From: CAWCAW01 sp963793645
GTDB taxonomy: Bacteria > Actinomycetota > Acidimicrobiia > Acidimicrobiales > UBA8190
DNA: 64,000 bases
Assembly: GCA_963793645.1 (NCBI GenBank)
Contig: CAWCAW010000007.1
Span: 248,001-312,000, forward strand
Direction: 5' to 3'
A program made the translations under genes and the position numbers. The number at the start of each line of letters is the position of its first letter. The first letter of the stretch is position 1. Of this stretch, positions 45,065-53,912 are shown piece by piece. The notes below the pieces were generated by a model. That model saw nothing but the letters and a program-made list of their open reading frames with translations. It had not been told where the DNA came from and made no database searches.

Positions 45065-46825
45065 CTAGGAGGCGATCCGAGCAACTGAGGCACGGGCCGC
45101 TGCTGCCTGCGATGGATGAATCGACGAACGTGCTCGAGTTGCCGACACGGTGGCTCCCGAGTGGTGGGATGCCTGGGCTTTTATCAACTCGCGACCGAGA
45201 GCCACCAGGAAACTCCGATTGGCGATCAGTTCGGCATCGGTGTGGTTGGTTCTCACCAGAGTGCCAGTCAGGTTCTGGATTCCTGACACGGCCGCCGCGC
45301 CCGATACCACTTGAATCTTTCCGCTATTGCGCACGTAAAGGATCGTGCGTTCATAGTTGGTGGCGGAGCCCGATTTCACCGGAATTATCCAGTACACGAT
45401 GGACCAGCTCCCATACGTCGCTGACGTGTAGGACATCGTTTGGCCGGTGATTCCTCCGCCCACGCTGACCTCGGCCACATCGCGCAGCGTGTACCCGTGG
45501 AACTGATAACAAGCTTCCACTCCATAAGCGGAAAAACTGCTGAGATCAGGTGATACGACCACATCGGCAACGACGGGCGTCGAGGTTATGAGGTTGCCAC
45601 CCTCTCGGTGGATGAACGTGTACCGAGACCACTGCGAGGTATCTCCGAAAAGAGGCTTCGCCCAGTCATACACAGCAATGCGGCGGACACCCCAACCGTT
45701 GGGAGCCGTTGGGGCCGAGATGAACGAGGCGAGCTTGGGTGCTCCCGACGTGTCGGCCACCAGGTTGTAGTTCTCGAGACCGATGTTCGTGATGGCCAGA
45801 ACTATGGCGGCTACCGTCACCAACGCCAGCGCCGCCCAGGCGCGCGGAACAGCCACAGACGGGGGCGCCACCGTACGGTTCGCATCTGACGTGGAAGGCG
45901 AACCCCAGGCAATGTTCACGTTCATACCGAGCGGCTCGATAAGCAGCATCATGACGAGGACCCCGAGGCTGAAAGTAACGAGGCCAATGAAGGGGTGGAG
46001 GATCCCGATGGCGACATGCTCGCCCCAGAGCTCTCCAGACCAGAAAATGAAAATGATGCGCACCAGGTTGAGGGTCCATAAAAGGACCAATCCTCCTGCC
46101 ATCCACAACGCTTTGCGCACAAACGGGCCTCGAACGATGGCGCCGCAGGCCGAGCCCACCAGAAGGAATCCGATCACACTGTTGACCCCGGAGCACGCCG
46201 AGACCACGCTGAGCGGAAATGACGTGCCGTGGTGCGATACCGAGAACAAGGTGCCACTGGGTGCCGGAATGGCCCGGGCCACAGGCACGACGGTGAGGAC
46301 GGCTTTGGTGATGAAGACGGTGAAGGTGGTGAAGCCGTCGAGCACGCGCAGCAATATGGACTGATAGGGGTAGGGCCACGCCAGGAACAGGTACCCAATG
46401 GCGAGCTTTTGTCGCCACAGCACGCGCACGCCGAAGATGATCGTCACCGCGCCGGCCACGAAGATGGGCATCGTAAGGAGGTCTATGCGCCACACCCAGA
46501 ACATGATCGACAACTTGTTCGGCAGGAACAGGTTGGCCGCAAGGGCCGTGACAACCAGGGGAATCCCGACGATGTAATCGATCTGCCGGTCGTGAATCGC
46601 AGGTTCTGGCCGCAAGGGCCGGGCTCGAACGGCCGCCAAGAGCAGTGCGATGACCGGCACCAGGCTGACATATGCCAACGGCGTCTCGAGATCGGCGCTC
46701 TGGACGAGGGTCTCGAGTGAGTAGTTGTAAGCGAACACCACGGCCGCGACAAGGACGAGCACCCGCGCCGTTGTGCGTGTGTGGGGTGGGGCGGCGTTCC
46801 AGGCGTCTCGGATCCGACTCGGCAA
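45065..46825 (-). CDS. Exosortase/archaeosortase fused to an EpsI-like domain
   Basis: Product of 586 residues from a TTG. About eight helices carry the exosortase triad: Cys211 in VVSACSGVNSVIGF, Arg256 in LNLVRIIFIFW and His277 in GILHPFIGLVTF. After a ninth helix (about 330-348) a soluble domain holds YTFIHREGG and GVEACYQFHGY, resembling the EpsI/DUF3485 partner found beside or fused to exosortases. Such enzymes cleave C-terminal sorting signals at the membrane. The start is weak; an ATG at 46888-46886 overlapping the pstB stop (ATGA) is in another frame, so a small frameshift near 46830 is possible. Rare company for a sortase operon. Confidence 0.82.
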   Translation of the reverse strand: MPSRIRDAWNAAPPHTRTTARVLVLVAAVVFAYNYSLETLVQSADLETPLAYVSLVPVIALLLAAVRARPLRPEPAIHDRQIDYIVGIPLVVTALAANLFLPNKLSIMFWVWRIDLLTMPIFVAGAVTIIFGVRVLWRQKLAIGYLFLAWPYPYQSILLRVLDGFTTFTVFITKAVLTVVPVARAIPAPSGTLFSVSHHGTSFPLSVVSACSGVNSVIGFLLVGSACGAIVRGPFVRKALWMAGGLVLLWTLNLVRIIFIFWSGELWGEHVAIGILHPFIGLVTFSLGVLVMMLLIEPLGMNVNIAWGSPSTSDANRTVAPPSVAVPRAWAALALVTVAAIVLAITNIGLENYNLVADTSGAPKLASFISAPTAPNGWGVRRIAVYDWAKPLFGDTSQWSRYTFIHREGGNLITSTPVVADVVVSPDLSSFSAYGVEACYQFHGYTLRDVAEVSVGGGITGQTMSYTSATYGSWSIVYWIIPVKSGSATNYERTILYVRNSGKIQVVSGAAAVSGIQNLTGTLVRTNHTDAELIANRSFLVALGRELIKAQASHHSGATVSATRARSSIHPSQAAAARASVARIAS

Positions 46826-46885
46826 ACTCCCAGCGCTCGTGCGCCAGGCCAGGACGCCCGATGCGCGCGACGTCCAGGACTTCGT

Positions 46886-47752
46886 TCATCCGAATCTTCC
46901 CTGAACATAGTCGGCGGTACGAGGGTCCCTGGGAGCGTCGAACATTTGGTCAGTCGGCCCCGACTCGACTATGAACCCCGGCTTTTGCTCGCCGTCGATG
47001 AGGAAGAGTGCGCACGAATCCGAGACGCGTCGGGCCTGCTGCATGTTGTGGGTCACGATGACAATGGTCATATCCCGACACAGCTCTTTGATCGTCTCCT
47101 CGATCACGCCCGTCGAGATCGGGTCCAGAGCTGAGCACGGCTCGTCCATGAGCAAGATGCGGGGTCGGACGGCTAACGCTCGGGCAATACACAGCCGTTG
47201 TTGTTGACCGCCTGACAGCGACAGCCCCGAGTCGTTGAGCCGATTCCGCGTCTCTTTCCACAAACCGGCGCGCTCCAGGCACTCCTGTACAAGGGCATCG
47301 CGGTTGGCGGCCTTGGTGCCCGACAGGCGCAGACCGGCCAGCACGTTCTGGGCGATAGTCATGGACGGGAAAGGATTGGGCTTTTGGAATACCATCCCGA
47401 TATTGAGCCGAGTCTTGGTGACCGACGACGTCGGCCCGTAGATGTTCTCCCCGTCGAGTTCCACCGCTCCCGACAGCGTTGCACTCGGGACCAGCTCATG
47501 CAGCCGGTTGAGGATCCGCAAAAACGTCGATTTCCCGCATCCCGAGGGACCAATTAGTGCGGTGACGCGCCCTGGCTCCATGTTGAGCGAGATCCTCTCG
47601 AGGACCTTGTGCCGTCCGAACCACGCGCTCACATTCCTCGTCGTGAGACGTGACTGTCCGCTGGCTCCCGCCACGCCGTTGCTCGGCGGAGGCATTTGCC
47701 TCGCCAGCCCCACGTTGTCGACGGCCGCCATGGACGTCGCATTACTTACCAT
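46886..47752 (-). CDS. pstB: PstB-type phosphate transporter ATPase (second set)
   Basis: Protein of 288 residues, intact. Walker A GPSGCGKST, VFQKPNPFPSMTIAQNV, signature LSGGQQQRLCIARAL, Walker B LLMDEPCSALDP and VTHNMQQARRVSD are full PstB features, ending in DPRTADYVQGRFG. The first approx. 40 residues are extra. The gene overlaps the upstream PstS-like gene by 11 bp and follows the pstC-pstA-like genes, separated by two binding proteins; the order PstC-PstA-PstS-PstS-PstB is unusual. If the canonical pstB is truly broken, this copy could substitute (inference). Confidence 0.92.
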   Translation of the reverse strand: MVSNATSMAAVDNVGLARQMPPPSNGVAGASGQSRLTTRNVSAWFGRHKVLERISLNMEPGRVTALIGPSGCGKSTFLRILNRLHELVPSATLSGAVELDGENIYGPTSSVTKTRLNIGMVFQKPNPFPSMTIAQNVLAGLRLSGTKAANRDALVQECLERAGLWKETRNRLNDSGLSLSGGQQQRLCIARALAVRPRILLMDEPCSALDPISTGVIEETIKELCRDMTIVIVTHNMQQARRVSDSCALFLIDGEQKPGFIVESGPTDQMFDAPRDPRTADYVQGRFG

Positions 47753-49379
47753 GCGCGCTCCCGCCCACTCCGACACGGACGTTGCGGACCCGGCGGGTGA
47801 GTCTTCGACGCCCGGCACCAGCCCAAACGAATAGTACGGCACCGAGGAGTACCAGAGGAAGGGGACTGCCCCCCGTCGCCGCCAAGGCCGCGTCATCCGG
47901 GCTGTCCCCCGCCCCGGTGTCCCCGGTAAAAGCCGTAGCCGCTCCTGTTCCGGTTCCTGTCCCCGTTCCTGTTCCGGTTCCCGTCCCTGCCCCATCAGGC
48001 ACCGTCGTCGTGCTCGTCGAGGAACCGGCGGCCGAAGTGAGCGCCTCGGCGTCAAGCTGGCTCGCCACGCTGAGACCGGCCGTCACTTCGGCCGGCGTGG
48101 CGGGGGCTGCTCCCAAGGTCTGGATCTGCAACTGGCCTGTCGGACCCAGGATGTAGCGAATGAACTGAGCCAACTTGATGGCTTTCTCAGCGACCAAGCC
48201 GGACGTCGGAACGACCAGATAGCTCTCCACCATCAGGTAGTTGTTGTAGGCAGCCGCGTTAGTCGGTTGGGGGTTGAACGCCACGAGATTGGTGCTCGGG
48301 GCGAGGGTGATCCCAGTTCCCGACTCCGCCGCTGTGGCCGCGGCCAAGGTAGGCCCGACGAAGGCGGAGTCGGCGTTTTGGATGTCGGCGGTCGGCACGT
48401 TCCATGGCGTACCGAGTGGTGACCCCGTCCACACCGCCGAGACCGGAAAGGCGTTGTGCGCGGCTCCACCTCCTCCCTCAAGTGCGGCCCAAGAGGCGAG
48501 GTAACTCGGTGCATTGGTGGAGGCGACGATGTTCAGCTCCTTGCCCAGCAAGCCTTCATCCCCGCCGATGAAGGCATCGTCGCCCTGGAAAGGCCAGATC
48601 TCGCTGGGCGTGTCGCTCTTGGTCTTGGCGGTGATGTTGGGGTTGTTCAACGCGTTGTCGAAGAGAGCTTTGGCGGTAGGGTCGCTGTCCATCAACGCCA
48701 TCAGCGCCGTGTTCTCGGCCGACGGCTGCAGGGTGGACGCCTGGTAGATGCCCGCGTCATCGGGGATCGGTTGCCCGTTGGCCTGGGTGAGCTGGCTCCA
48801 CGACGTGTAGGGGGTAGGAAGAGCGGGGGCACCCGGGACAGGTGTTTCACTGGAATCGGTGTACCCATAGGTGAAGATCTGACCTACCTGGGTCGCAGTG
48901 AGCGGCATGCCGTTGCAGAACGTCGTCGGCGAGATGGTGTCGCTCACCAGGTCCCCCGGCGTACACACGGCGAAGGCGGCCATAGCCACCGGGGTGGCCG
49001 CGAAGGGCACGTAGGCAAACGTCCGACCGTTGGTATTGGCCGCACTCGTCTCGGCAGCCGTAAAGGGCCGCTCGGTGACCACGAAGTCGGCCCCGAACTC
49101 ACCGGGCGTGGTTGTGGCCGTGCCGTCGAAGTCGATGATGGCGTTGTCCAGATTGCTGTCCGCGTACGTCGGATACAGAGGTTGGAGTCCCGAATCAGAG
49201 TTCAACAACAGGTTCGTGATGGGCGTGAGAAACGACCCGCCCTCTCCCACCAGCGAATTGGAGGCGGTATCGGCGTGGGCGGCGGGTGCCAGGGGAAGGC
49301 TGGCCACGATCACGGTGCCCACCATGAGACCCACCACCCCCACGATCCGGGTGCGCCGTAGAGCGTGACGGCGCGTCAC
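47742..49379 (-). CDS. PstS-like binding protein with LAATG wall-sorting signal
   Basis: Protein of 545 residues from a GTG overlapping the previous stop (GTGA) with a GGAGG site. A signal peptide (VGVVGLMVGTVIVASLPLAPAAHA) leads to a PBP-like phosphate-binding-type fold (LVGEGGSFLTPITNLLL, FGADFVVTERPFT, DFDGTATTTPGEFG). A Gly-Thr repeat linker (GTGTGTG...) precedes LAATG at about 499-503, a helix and an RRRLTRR tail: a class E sortase signal. Anchoring in the wall rather than by lipid is expected. Ligand not proven; the phosphate loop is only partly conserved relative to PstS. Confidence 0.82.
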   Translation of the reverse strand: MTRRHALRRTRIVGVVGLMVGTVIVASLPLAPAAHADTASNSLVGEGGSFLTPITNLLLNSDSGLQPLYPTYADSNLDNAIIDFDGTATTTPGEFGADFVVTERPFTAAETSAANTNGRTFAYVPFAATPVAMAAFAVCTPGDLVSDTISPTTFCNGMPLTATQVGQIFTYGYTDSSETPVPGAPALPTPYTSWSQLTQANGQPIPDDAGIYQASTLQPSAENTALMALMDSDPTAKALFDNALNNPNITAKTKSDTPSEIWPFQGDDAFIGGDEGLLGKELNIVASTNAPSYLASWAALEGGGGAAHNAFPVSAVWTGSPLGTPWNVPTADIQNADSAFVGPTLAAATAAESGTGITLAPSTNLVAFNPQPTNAAAYNNYLMVESYLVVPTSGLVAEKAIKLAQFIRYILGPTGQLQIQTLGAAPATPAEVTAGLSVASQLDAEALTSAAGSSTSTTTVPDGAGTGTGTGTGTGTGTGAATAFTGDTGAGDSPDDAALAATGGSPLPLVLLGAVLFVWAGAGRRRLTRRVRNVRVGVGGSAHGK

Positions 49380-50995
49380 CGCGGAGCCTCCACCCGTAAG
49401 GCCCGACCGATCCGGCGCCGAGCGAAGAACCCTACCGAGGTGAGCAGCAGGCCAATGATTAGCCATGGGGTGGGATCGCCGCCGGTGTACGCCATGCTCG
49501 GCGTCCCGCTCAGCGACACCGAGGGATCCGCTGACGACCCGTCCGCCGAGGTCCCGGGCGCCGAGGTCCCGCCCGTCGGCGTCTTGGCCCCAGCGGTCCC
49601 GCTCTTTGACGAGATTGTGGCACCTGTTTTGGAAGTGGACGACGGGTTGCCGTTGGTCGTTACTACGTTGGTGGCACCAGGAGGCGCGGGTGGGGGCGCA
49701 CCGTTTGTCACTCCACACGTGGGCGCCGTGGCACCGTTCTGAACCTCGGTCGGCGTGAAGTCACCACACGAATACGCAGAGTCCTCGGATGATGTCGGCG
49801 CCACCGCCCCTGGCACCAGCTGTGTCACGGTATCGATCCCGTAACGTTCGAGTGACAAACCGAGACTGGCAAAATCCATCGAAGGCGCCACCTGTTGGCC
49901 GAGGGTCAAGACATAGTTCACATATGCACTCAGCACAGCACCTTTGCTCGCCACCCAGCCCGTGGTCGGCGTGAGGAGATAGCTGTACGTGGACGGGTTG
50001 TAGACATACTTTCCGAGTCCGTCGAAGTTGAGCACGTGGGTACCGTTTGTTTGCTGGGTGGCATACGCCAGCGCCGAGGCAACGTCGAGGGGGTCAGGCG
50101 CCGTGAAGTCCCCTGATGCGTTCTGCACATCAGCCACTGACTGCGATGGGCTCTTAGTGAATCCAGAGTCGATGGCGTATTGCTCTTGGACTGGACCGAT
50201 CGCCCCAGGCGTGTTGGCGATGTTAGAGGCAACCGCGGCGGTGGACTGCTCGTCGTAGCCGTTGCCGGGGGCCTCCCAGTTGGACCCGGGCGTGTTGGTG
50301 ATAGCCACGCCACTGGGTGCCGGGAATCCAGACTCATCTTTGATGTAGGTCGCCCACACCGACGGCTGCTCGTGGATGCAGTACTCCTCGAGCACGTAGT
50401 TGGTGCCCGCCGGGTCACTTTCCGTCACGGGCACCACCGGGAGGTCGGGAAGGGTGACGCCAGCGTTGGCGCCGTTCTGCTCCAGCGCGGGGTCGTCCCA
50501 GTTCTTGATCTGGCCTGTGAGCAGAAGGCACGCCGTGTAGCTGGTCAGCTGCAGCGCCTTGGTGAGATTGGGGACGTTGTACATGAACGCCACGCCGGCG
50601 GCGGTCACGGGGATGAATTGAAAGGGGAACGACGGCGGAGTGGTACCCACTGACGAATTGACGTAGCCGGTGTCACTGACGGCGAAGTCGACGGTCTCGT
50701 TGGTGAACTCGTAGCGGCCCTGCCCCGACGAGCTCGGTGTGTAATTGACCGACAGCGAATAGGGCCGCTGACTCGCATTGGCATCCCATTGGGTGATGGC
50801 CGGAGCGGCGAATTGCGACCCACTGCCGTTGAGAAGCGTGGGTCCGGCAAACGCTCGATCGGCCGGTCCGGCCAATCCCGCGATCATGGTGACCAGAGCG
50901 ATGATGATGGCGTTGCGACCTATGGCACGGCCGCGGCTGCGGCGTCGCTGGTTGCGGTCAAGATTTCTCATGGTTGAAAGGTTGCCTCCGTTCAT
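49376..50995 (-). CDS. PstS-like binding protein with MAYTG wall-sorting signal
   Basis: Protein of 539 residues. An Arg-rich start and helix end in an AFA-type cleavage site. The PBP-like domain has LLNGSGSQFAAPAITQW, VNYTPSSSGQGRYEF, VDFAVSDTGY, VVPVTESDPAGTNYVLEEYC and ANTPGAIGPVQEQYAI, a clear PstS pattern. After a Ser/Thr/Gly linker comes MAYTGG (about 501), a helix (PTPWLIIGLLLTSVGF) and ARRRIGR, an LAxTG-type signal with Met in place of Leu. It starts 3 bp after the pstA-like stop and ends overlapping the second PstS-like gene. Wall-anchored phosphate binding is inferred. Confidence 0.85.
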   Translation of the reverse strand: MNGGNLSTMRNLDRNQRRRSRGRAIGRNAIIIALVTMIAGLAGPADRAFAGPTLLNGSGSQFAAPAITQWDANASQRPYSLSVNYTPSSSGQGRYEFTNETVDFAVSDTGYVNSSVGTTPPSFPFQFIPVTAAGVAFMYNVPNLTKALQLTSYTACLLLTGQIKNWDDPALEQNGANAGVTLPDLPVVPVTESDPAGTNYVLEEYCIHEQPSVWATYIKDESGFPAPSGVAITNTPGSNWEAPGNGYDEQSTAAVASNIANTPGAIGPVQEQYAIDSGFTKSPSQSVADVQNASGDFTAPDPLDVASALAYATQQTNGTHVLNFDGLGKYVYNPSTYSYLLTPTTGWVASKGAVLSAYVNYVLTLGQQVAPSMDFASLGLSLERYGIDTVTQLVPGAVAPTSSEDSAYSCGDFTPTEVQNGATAPTCGVTNGAPPPAPPGATNVVTTNGNPSSTSKTGATISSKSGTAGAKTPTGGTSAPGTSADGSSADPSVSLSGTPSMAYTGGDPTPWLIIGLLLTSVGFFARRRIGRALRVEAPR

Positions 50996-50998
50996 TGG

Positions 50999-52171
50999 TT
51001 ATCTGCCCGGCTTCATGGCACGGAGAAGTCGGGTGATCGATGAGCCGCGCCGCGATGAACCGATGGCGCGTGCCGCGACGAAGAGCCCCAGCACCACGAA
51101 CACGAGCACGAATGCGACCCCCCACGCCTCGCGAATGGCGTTGACGGAAGGTTGGAAGATCAACTGGTATATCCGCAGCGGGAGATCGTCCTGCTGGCCG
51201 CGCAACGGATTCAGGTTGTAGTGGGTGTTCCCCCCGGCGGTGAACAGCACCTCTGCCGTCTCCCCGGCCGTGCGGGCCACGCCGAGGATGGCCGCGGTGA
51301 TGAGCCCGACTCGGGCGGTCGGAATGACGACCTGCAGGACCACCCGCCAGGGGGGCGCTCCTAGGCCCAACGCCGCCTCTCGCAGACCACCGGGCACGAT
51401 CCTGATGACCTCGATGGCAGCCCGGGTGACCAAAGGCAACATGAGGATGCTCAAGGCGCAAGCAGCCGTCATACCGGTTTTGGCGTCGGTGTTGGTGTGA
51501 TGAGGTTGGACCCACACGAGATAAAGAAACAATCCGGCAATGATCGATGGCGTACCGGTCATGGCGTCGACGACGTTGCGCACGACGCGTGCCAGGAGGC
51601 TGCGAGACTCGACCAGGTAGGTCGCCGTCAGGATGGCGATGGGAACGGTGAGCAGGGTGGCGATGCCGACCTGCTCGATCGTCCCCATGATGGCCGCGCC
51701 GGCGCCGACGTCGGTCACCGGGTTGCTGCCCCCGGCCAGGGTCATGTCTGCGGTGAGGAAGTGAGGGAAGCGGGCAAAGACGACAGGACCACCTTTGAAT
51801 ACCACAAAACCGATCACGGCCAACAGCGCCGCCAGGACGACGAGGGCACCGGACCACACCATGACGGTGGCCAATCGATCCTTCATGACCAAGCGCCCGT
51901 ACCGGCGGTCGCTGAGCACCCCGTAGATCAGGACGAACATCAGATACGAAGAAATCACCAATCCGACGGGCGCAGATAGCCCAGCAATGGCGAAGGTGAG
52001 CCAAATGGCCGCTACGGCGGCCACGGCACACGCTCCGGTTTCGAGCGCCGATGTGCGCGAGGCCCGACGGCGGCGCGGCGGGCGCTGCGGTTCGTCAGCG
52101 GGCATGACATCATGGTCTGGGTTCCAGCTGGCCGAGCCGACGTCGGCGACGGGCGGCGGCAGGATGCTCAT
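50999..52171 (-). CDS. pstA: PstA-type permease (second set)
   Basis: Protein of 390 residues, longer than canonical PstA because of a hydrophilic Arg/Pro-rich N-terminus (about 60 residues) and extra helices. DAMTGTPSIIAGLFLYLVW, the EAA loop at EAALGLGAPPWRVVLQVVI and GVARTAGETAEVLF are PstA hallmarks. The ATG overlaps the pstC-like stop (ATGA). It would pair with the PstC-like protein and receive ligand from the wall-anchored binding proteins. Confidence 0.9.
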   Translation of the reverse strand: MSILPPPVADVGSASWNPDHDVMPADEPQRPPRRRRASRTSALETGACAVAAVAAIWLTFAIAGLSAPVGLVISSYLMFVLIYGVLSDRRYGRLVMKDRLATVMVWSGALVVLAALLAVIGFVVFKGGPVVFARFPHFLTADMTLAGGSNPVTDVGAGAAIMGTIEQVGIATLLTVPIAILTATYLVESRSLLARVVRNVVDAMTGTPSIIAGLFLYLVWVQPHHTNTDAKTGMTAACALSILMLPLVTRAAIEVIRIVPGGLREAALGLGAPPWRVVLQVVIPTARVGLITAAILGVARTAGETAEVLFTAGGNTHYNLNPLRGQQDDLPLRIYQLIFQPSVNAIREAWGVAFVLVFVVLGLFVAARAIGSSRRGSSITRLLRAMKPGR

Positions 52172-53145
52172 GTCTCGCCTCGCCCTCGCTGGACAATCAG
52201 GCGACCACCGAGGCTGAACACCAACGTCGTGAGAAAGAGCGTCAGGCCGGCCAAGGTGAGCTCGCTCTCGCCATGCGCACCTGACGTGACGAAAAGGGCA
52301 CCGATCGATTGCGTAATCGAGCCGCTGCCGTTCGGGCCGAGAATGGCAGCCGACACCACGTTTCTGGCCGACAGGATGAGAAGCACGGCGATGGTCTCGC
52401 CCAAGGCCCGACTCAACCCGAGCAGCGTGCCACCTACGATGCCGCTGCGCGAGAATGGCAGGACGACATCGGTGATCATGCCCCACCGTGTCCCGCCCAG
52501 CGCCAGCGCGCCTTCGCACGCTTCACGCGGGGCTTGGGACATCACCTCCCGGCAGATCGACGTGATGACCGGGGTGATCATGATGAATACGACGAGCCCA
52601 CATTCAAAGATCGAGTCGCCATATCGTCCTGGCTCAGCTGTCCGGAAGATGGGGATGAAACCGAAATGATCGGCCAACCAGCTCACCGGGCCGTTCGAAT
52701 AGTGCGTGAGGACCTCGAGCCCCCAGAAGCCGTAGACGATGCTCGGCACCGTAGCGAGCAGGTCGATCAATGCCGTGAGCCATCCCCGCAAACGGGGACG
52801 GGCGAACTCGTTGATCATCAGGGCGGTGGTGATGGACACCGGAAGGGAAAACACGATGGCGACCAAGGCGATCTCGACCGAGCCGACCAGGAGGCCGAGC
52901 ACGCCCGGGTGGAGCGGTTCGGACCACACCGTGCCGGTGAAGAACCTGATGCCGAAGTGCGACAGGGCCCACCAGCCGTGGTAGACGAGAAACACGCCCA
53001 GAGAAAGCAGCAGCGCCAGGACAATGCCGGCACTGCTGGCCAGGAGCCCGAAAAACGTGCGGTCCGCACGTGAGTGCCCCGAGCTGAAGGTGATGGGAGT
53101 CTCGTCAATCGCCTCGCCCATGGGCGGTGCCGTCAGCGTAGTCAT
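52168..53145 (-). CDS. pstC: PstC-type permease (second set)
   Basis: Protein of 325 residues with six helices. HFGIRFFTGTVWSEP, LIDLLATVPSIVYGFWGLEV and the loop EGALALGGTRWGMITDVVL followed by SRALGETIAVLLI are typical PstC features. The start overlaps the stop of the upstream NCS-like surface protein (ATGA), so a transporter subunit is translationally coupled to a sortase substrate. It differs clearly from the canonical PstC at 20668. Confidence 0.9.
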   Translation of the reverse strand: MTTLTAPPMGEAIDETPITFSSGHSRADRTFFGLLASSAGIVLALLLSLGVFLVYHGWWALSHFGIRFFTGTVWSEPLHPGVLGLLVGSVEIALVAIVFSLPVSITTALMINEFARPRLRGWLTALIDLLATVPSIVYGFWGLEVLTHYSNGPVSWLADHFGFIPIFRTAEPGRYGDSIFECGLVVFIMITPVITSICREVMSQAPREACEGALALGGTRWGMITDVVLPFSRSGIVGGTLLGLSRALGETIAVLLILSARNVVSAAILGPNGSGSITQSIGALFVTSGAHGESELTLAGLTLFLTTLVFSLGGRLIVQRGRGET

Positions 53146-53912
53146 GGCTCAGTGAGTCGCCCCAGCAGTCGCCGCGCCGAGACCCCGACCACGAGGAGTA
53201 TGCCTCCCGCGCCCACCAGCCACCACCACAGAGGCGGTGCTCCCGTATACGCCAGAGTGCCGCTTGTGGTGGCGGTACGGGGGGCCAGGGCGGCGGCGTT
53301 GGACCCGGTGGGGGCGTTCGAACCTGAGGCGGCCGCGCCTTTGTCGTTGCCGTTGGCCGTAACCAGGAAGGGAGAGGAGAAGAGGTGCGGCTTGCTCAAA
53401 TCTGTTTGGTTGGGGCCGATGTAGAGCACACACTCGTTGGCCGCGGTCCCGCACACAGGCTTCGAATCGGCAGGTTCGCCCAACGTGACGAGGTCGGGCA
53501 GTGCATAGACGGTGTAACTGTCGATCTTGAAACTCCCGTCGGTGTTCACATACGTCGTCGAAGCGATCGTTGCTCCATCGCACCTGAACTCCTCGGTCTG
53601 GGGGAGGTTGGCCTTGAGGCCGCCGGGATCGTCACACTCGAGGACCTTCATCGAAGCGTTACCACTGGGAAACCCTGCCGCCGCCAGGCTTGATTGGTCC
53701 AACGTCGAGTTGGCCGCCACAGTGATATCGATCGTCTGACCACTGCTGAGCGCGTCGCCCGAGACCAACGGCGTTGTCGTCGTCAGCGTCACCGGCCCTT
53801 CAACAAGATCCAAGGCACCCGAGGCGCTCGAGCATGAGGTGGCCAGGACGCCGCCCAACACGACACCGAGCAGAAGGGTCCGCGCCGAGCGTCGCCTGAC
53901 CTCGGTCTTCAT
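53142..53912 (-). CDS. Secreted NCS-like domain protein with LAYTG wall-sorting signal
   Basis: Protein of 256 residues. A signal sequence ending LATSCSS could be a lipobox or a simple signal peptide. One domain of about 150 residues follows, with paired Cys (ECDDPGG/RCDG and VCG/ECVLYIGPNQTDL), matching the same domain in the genes at 53909 and 59140. The Cys spacing and closing ECVLYIG recall neocarzinostatin-type Ig folds (inference). The C-terminus has LAYTG (about 220-224), a Trp-rich helix and ARRLLGR, a sortase E signal. It overlaps the genes on both sides by 4 bp. Confidence 0.78.
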   Translation of the reverse strand: MKTEVRRRSARTLLLGVVLGGVLATSCSSASGALDLVEGPVTLTTTTPLVSGDALSSGQTIDITVAANSTLDQSSLAAAGFPSGNASMKVLECDDPGGLKANLPQTEEFRCDGATIASTTYVNTDGSFKIDSYTVYALPDLVTLGEPADSKPVCGTAANECVLYIGPNQTDLSKPHLFSSPFLVTANGNDKGAAASGSNAPTGSNAAALAPRTATTSGTLAYTGAPPLWWWLVGAGGILLVVGVSARRLLGRLTEP

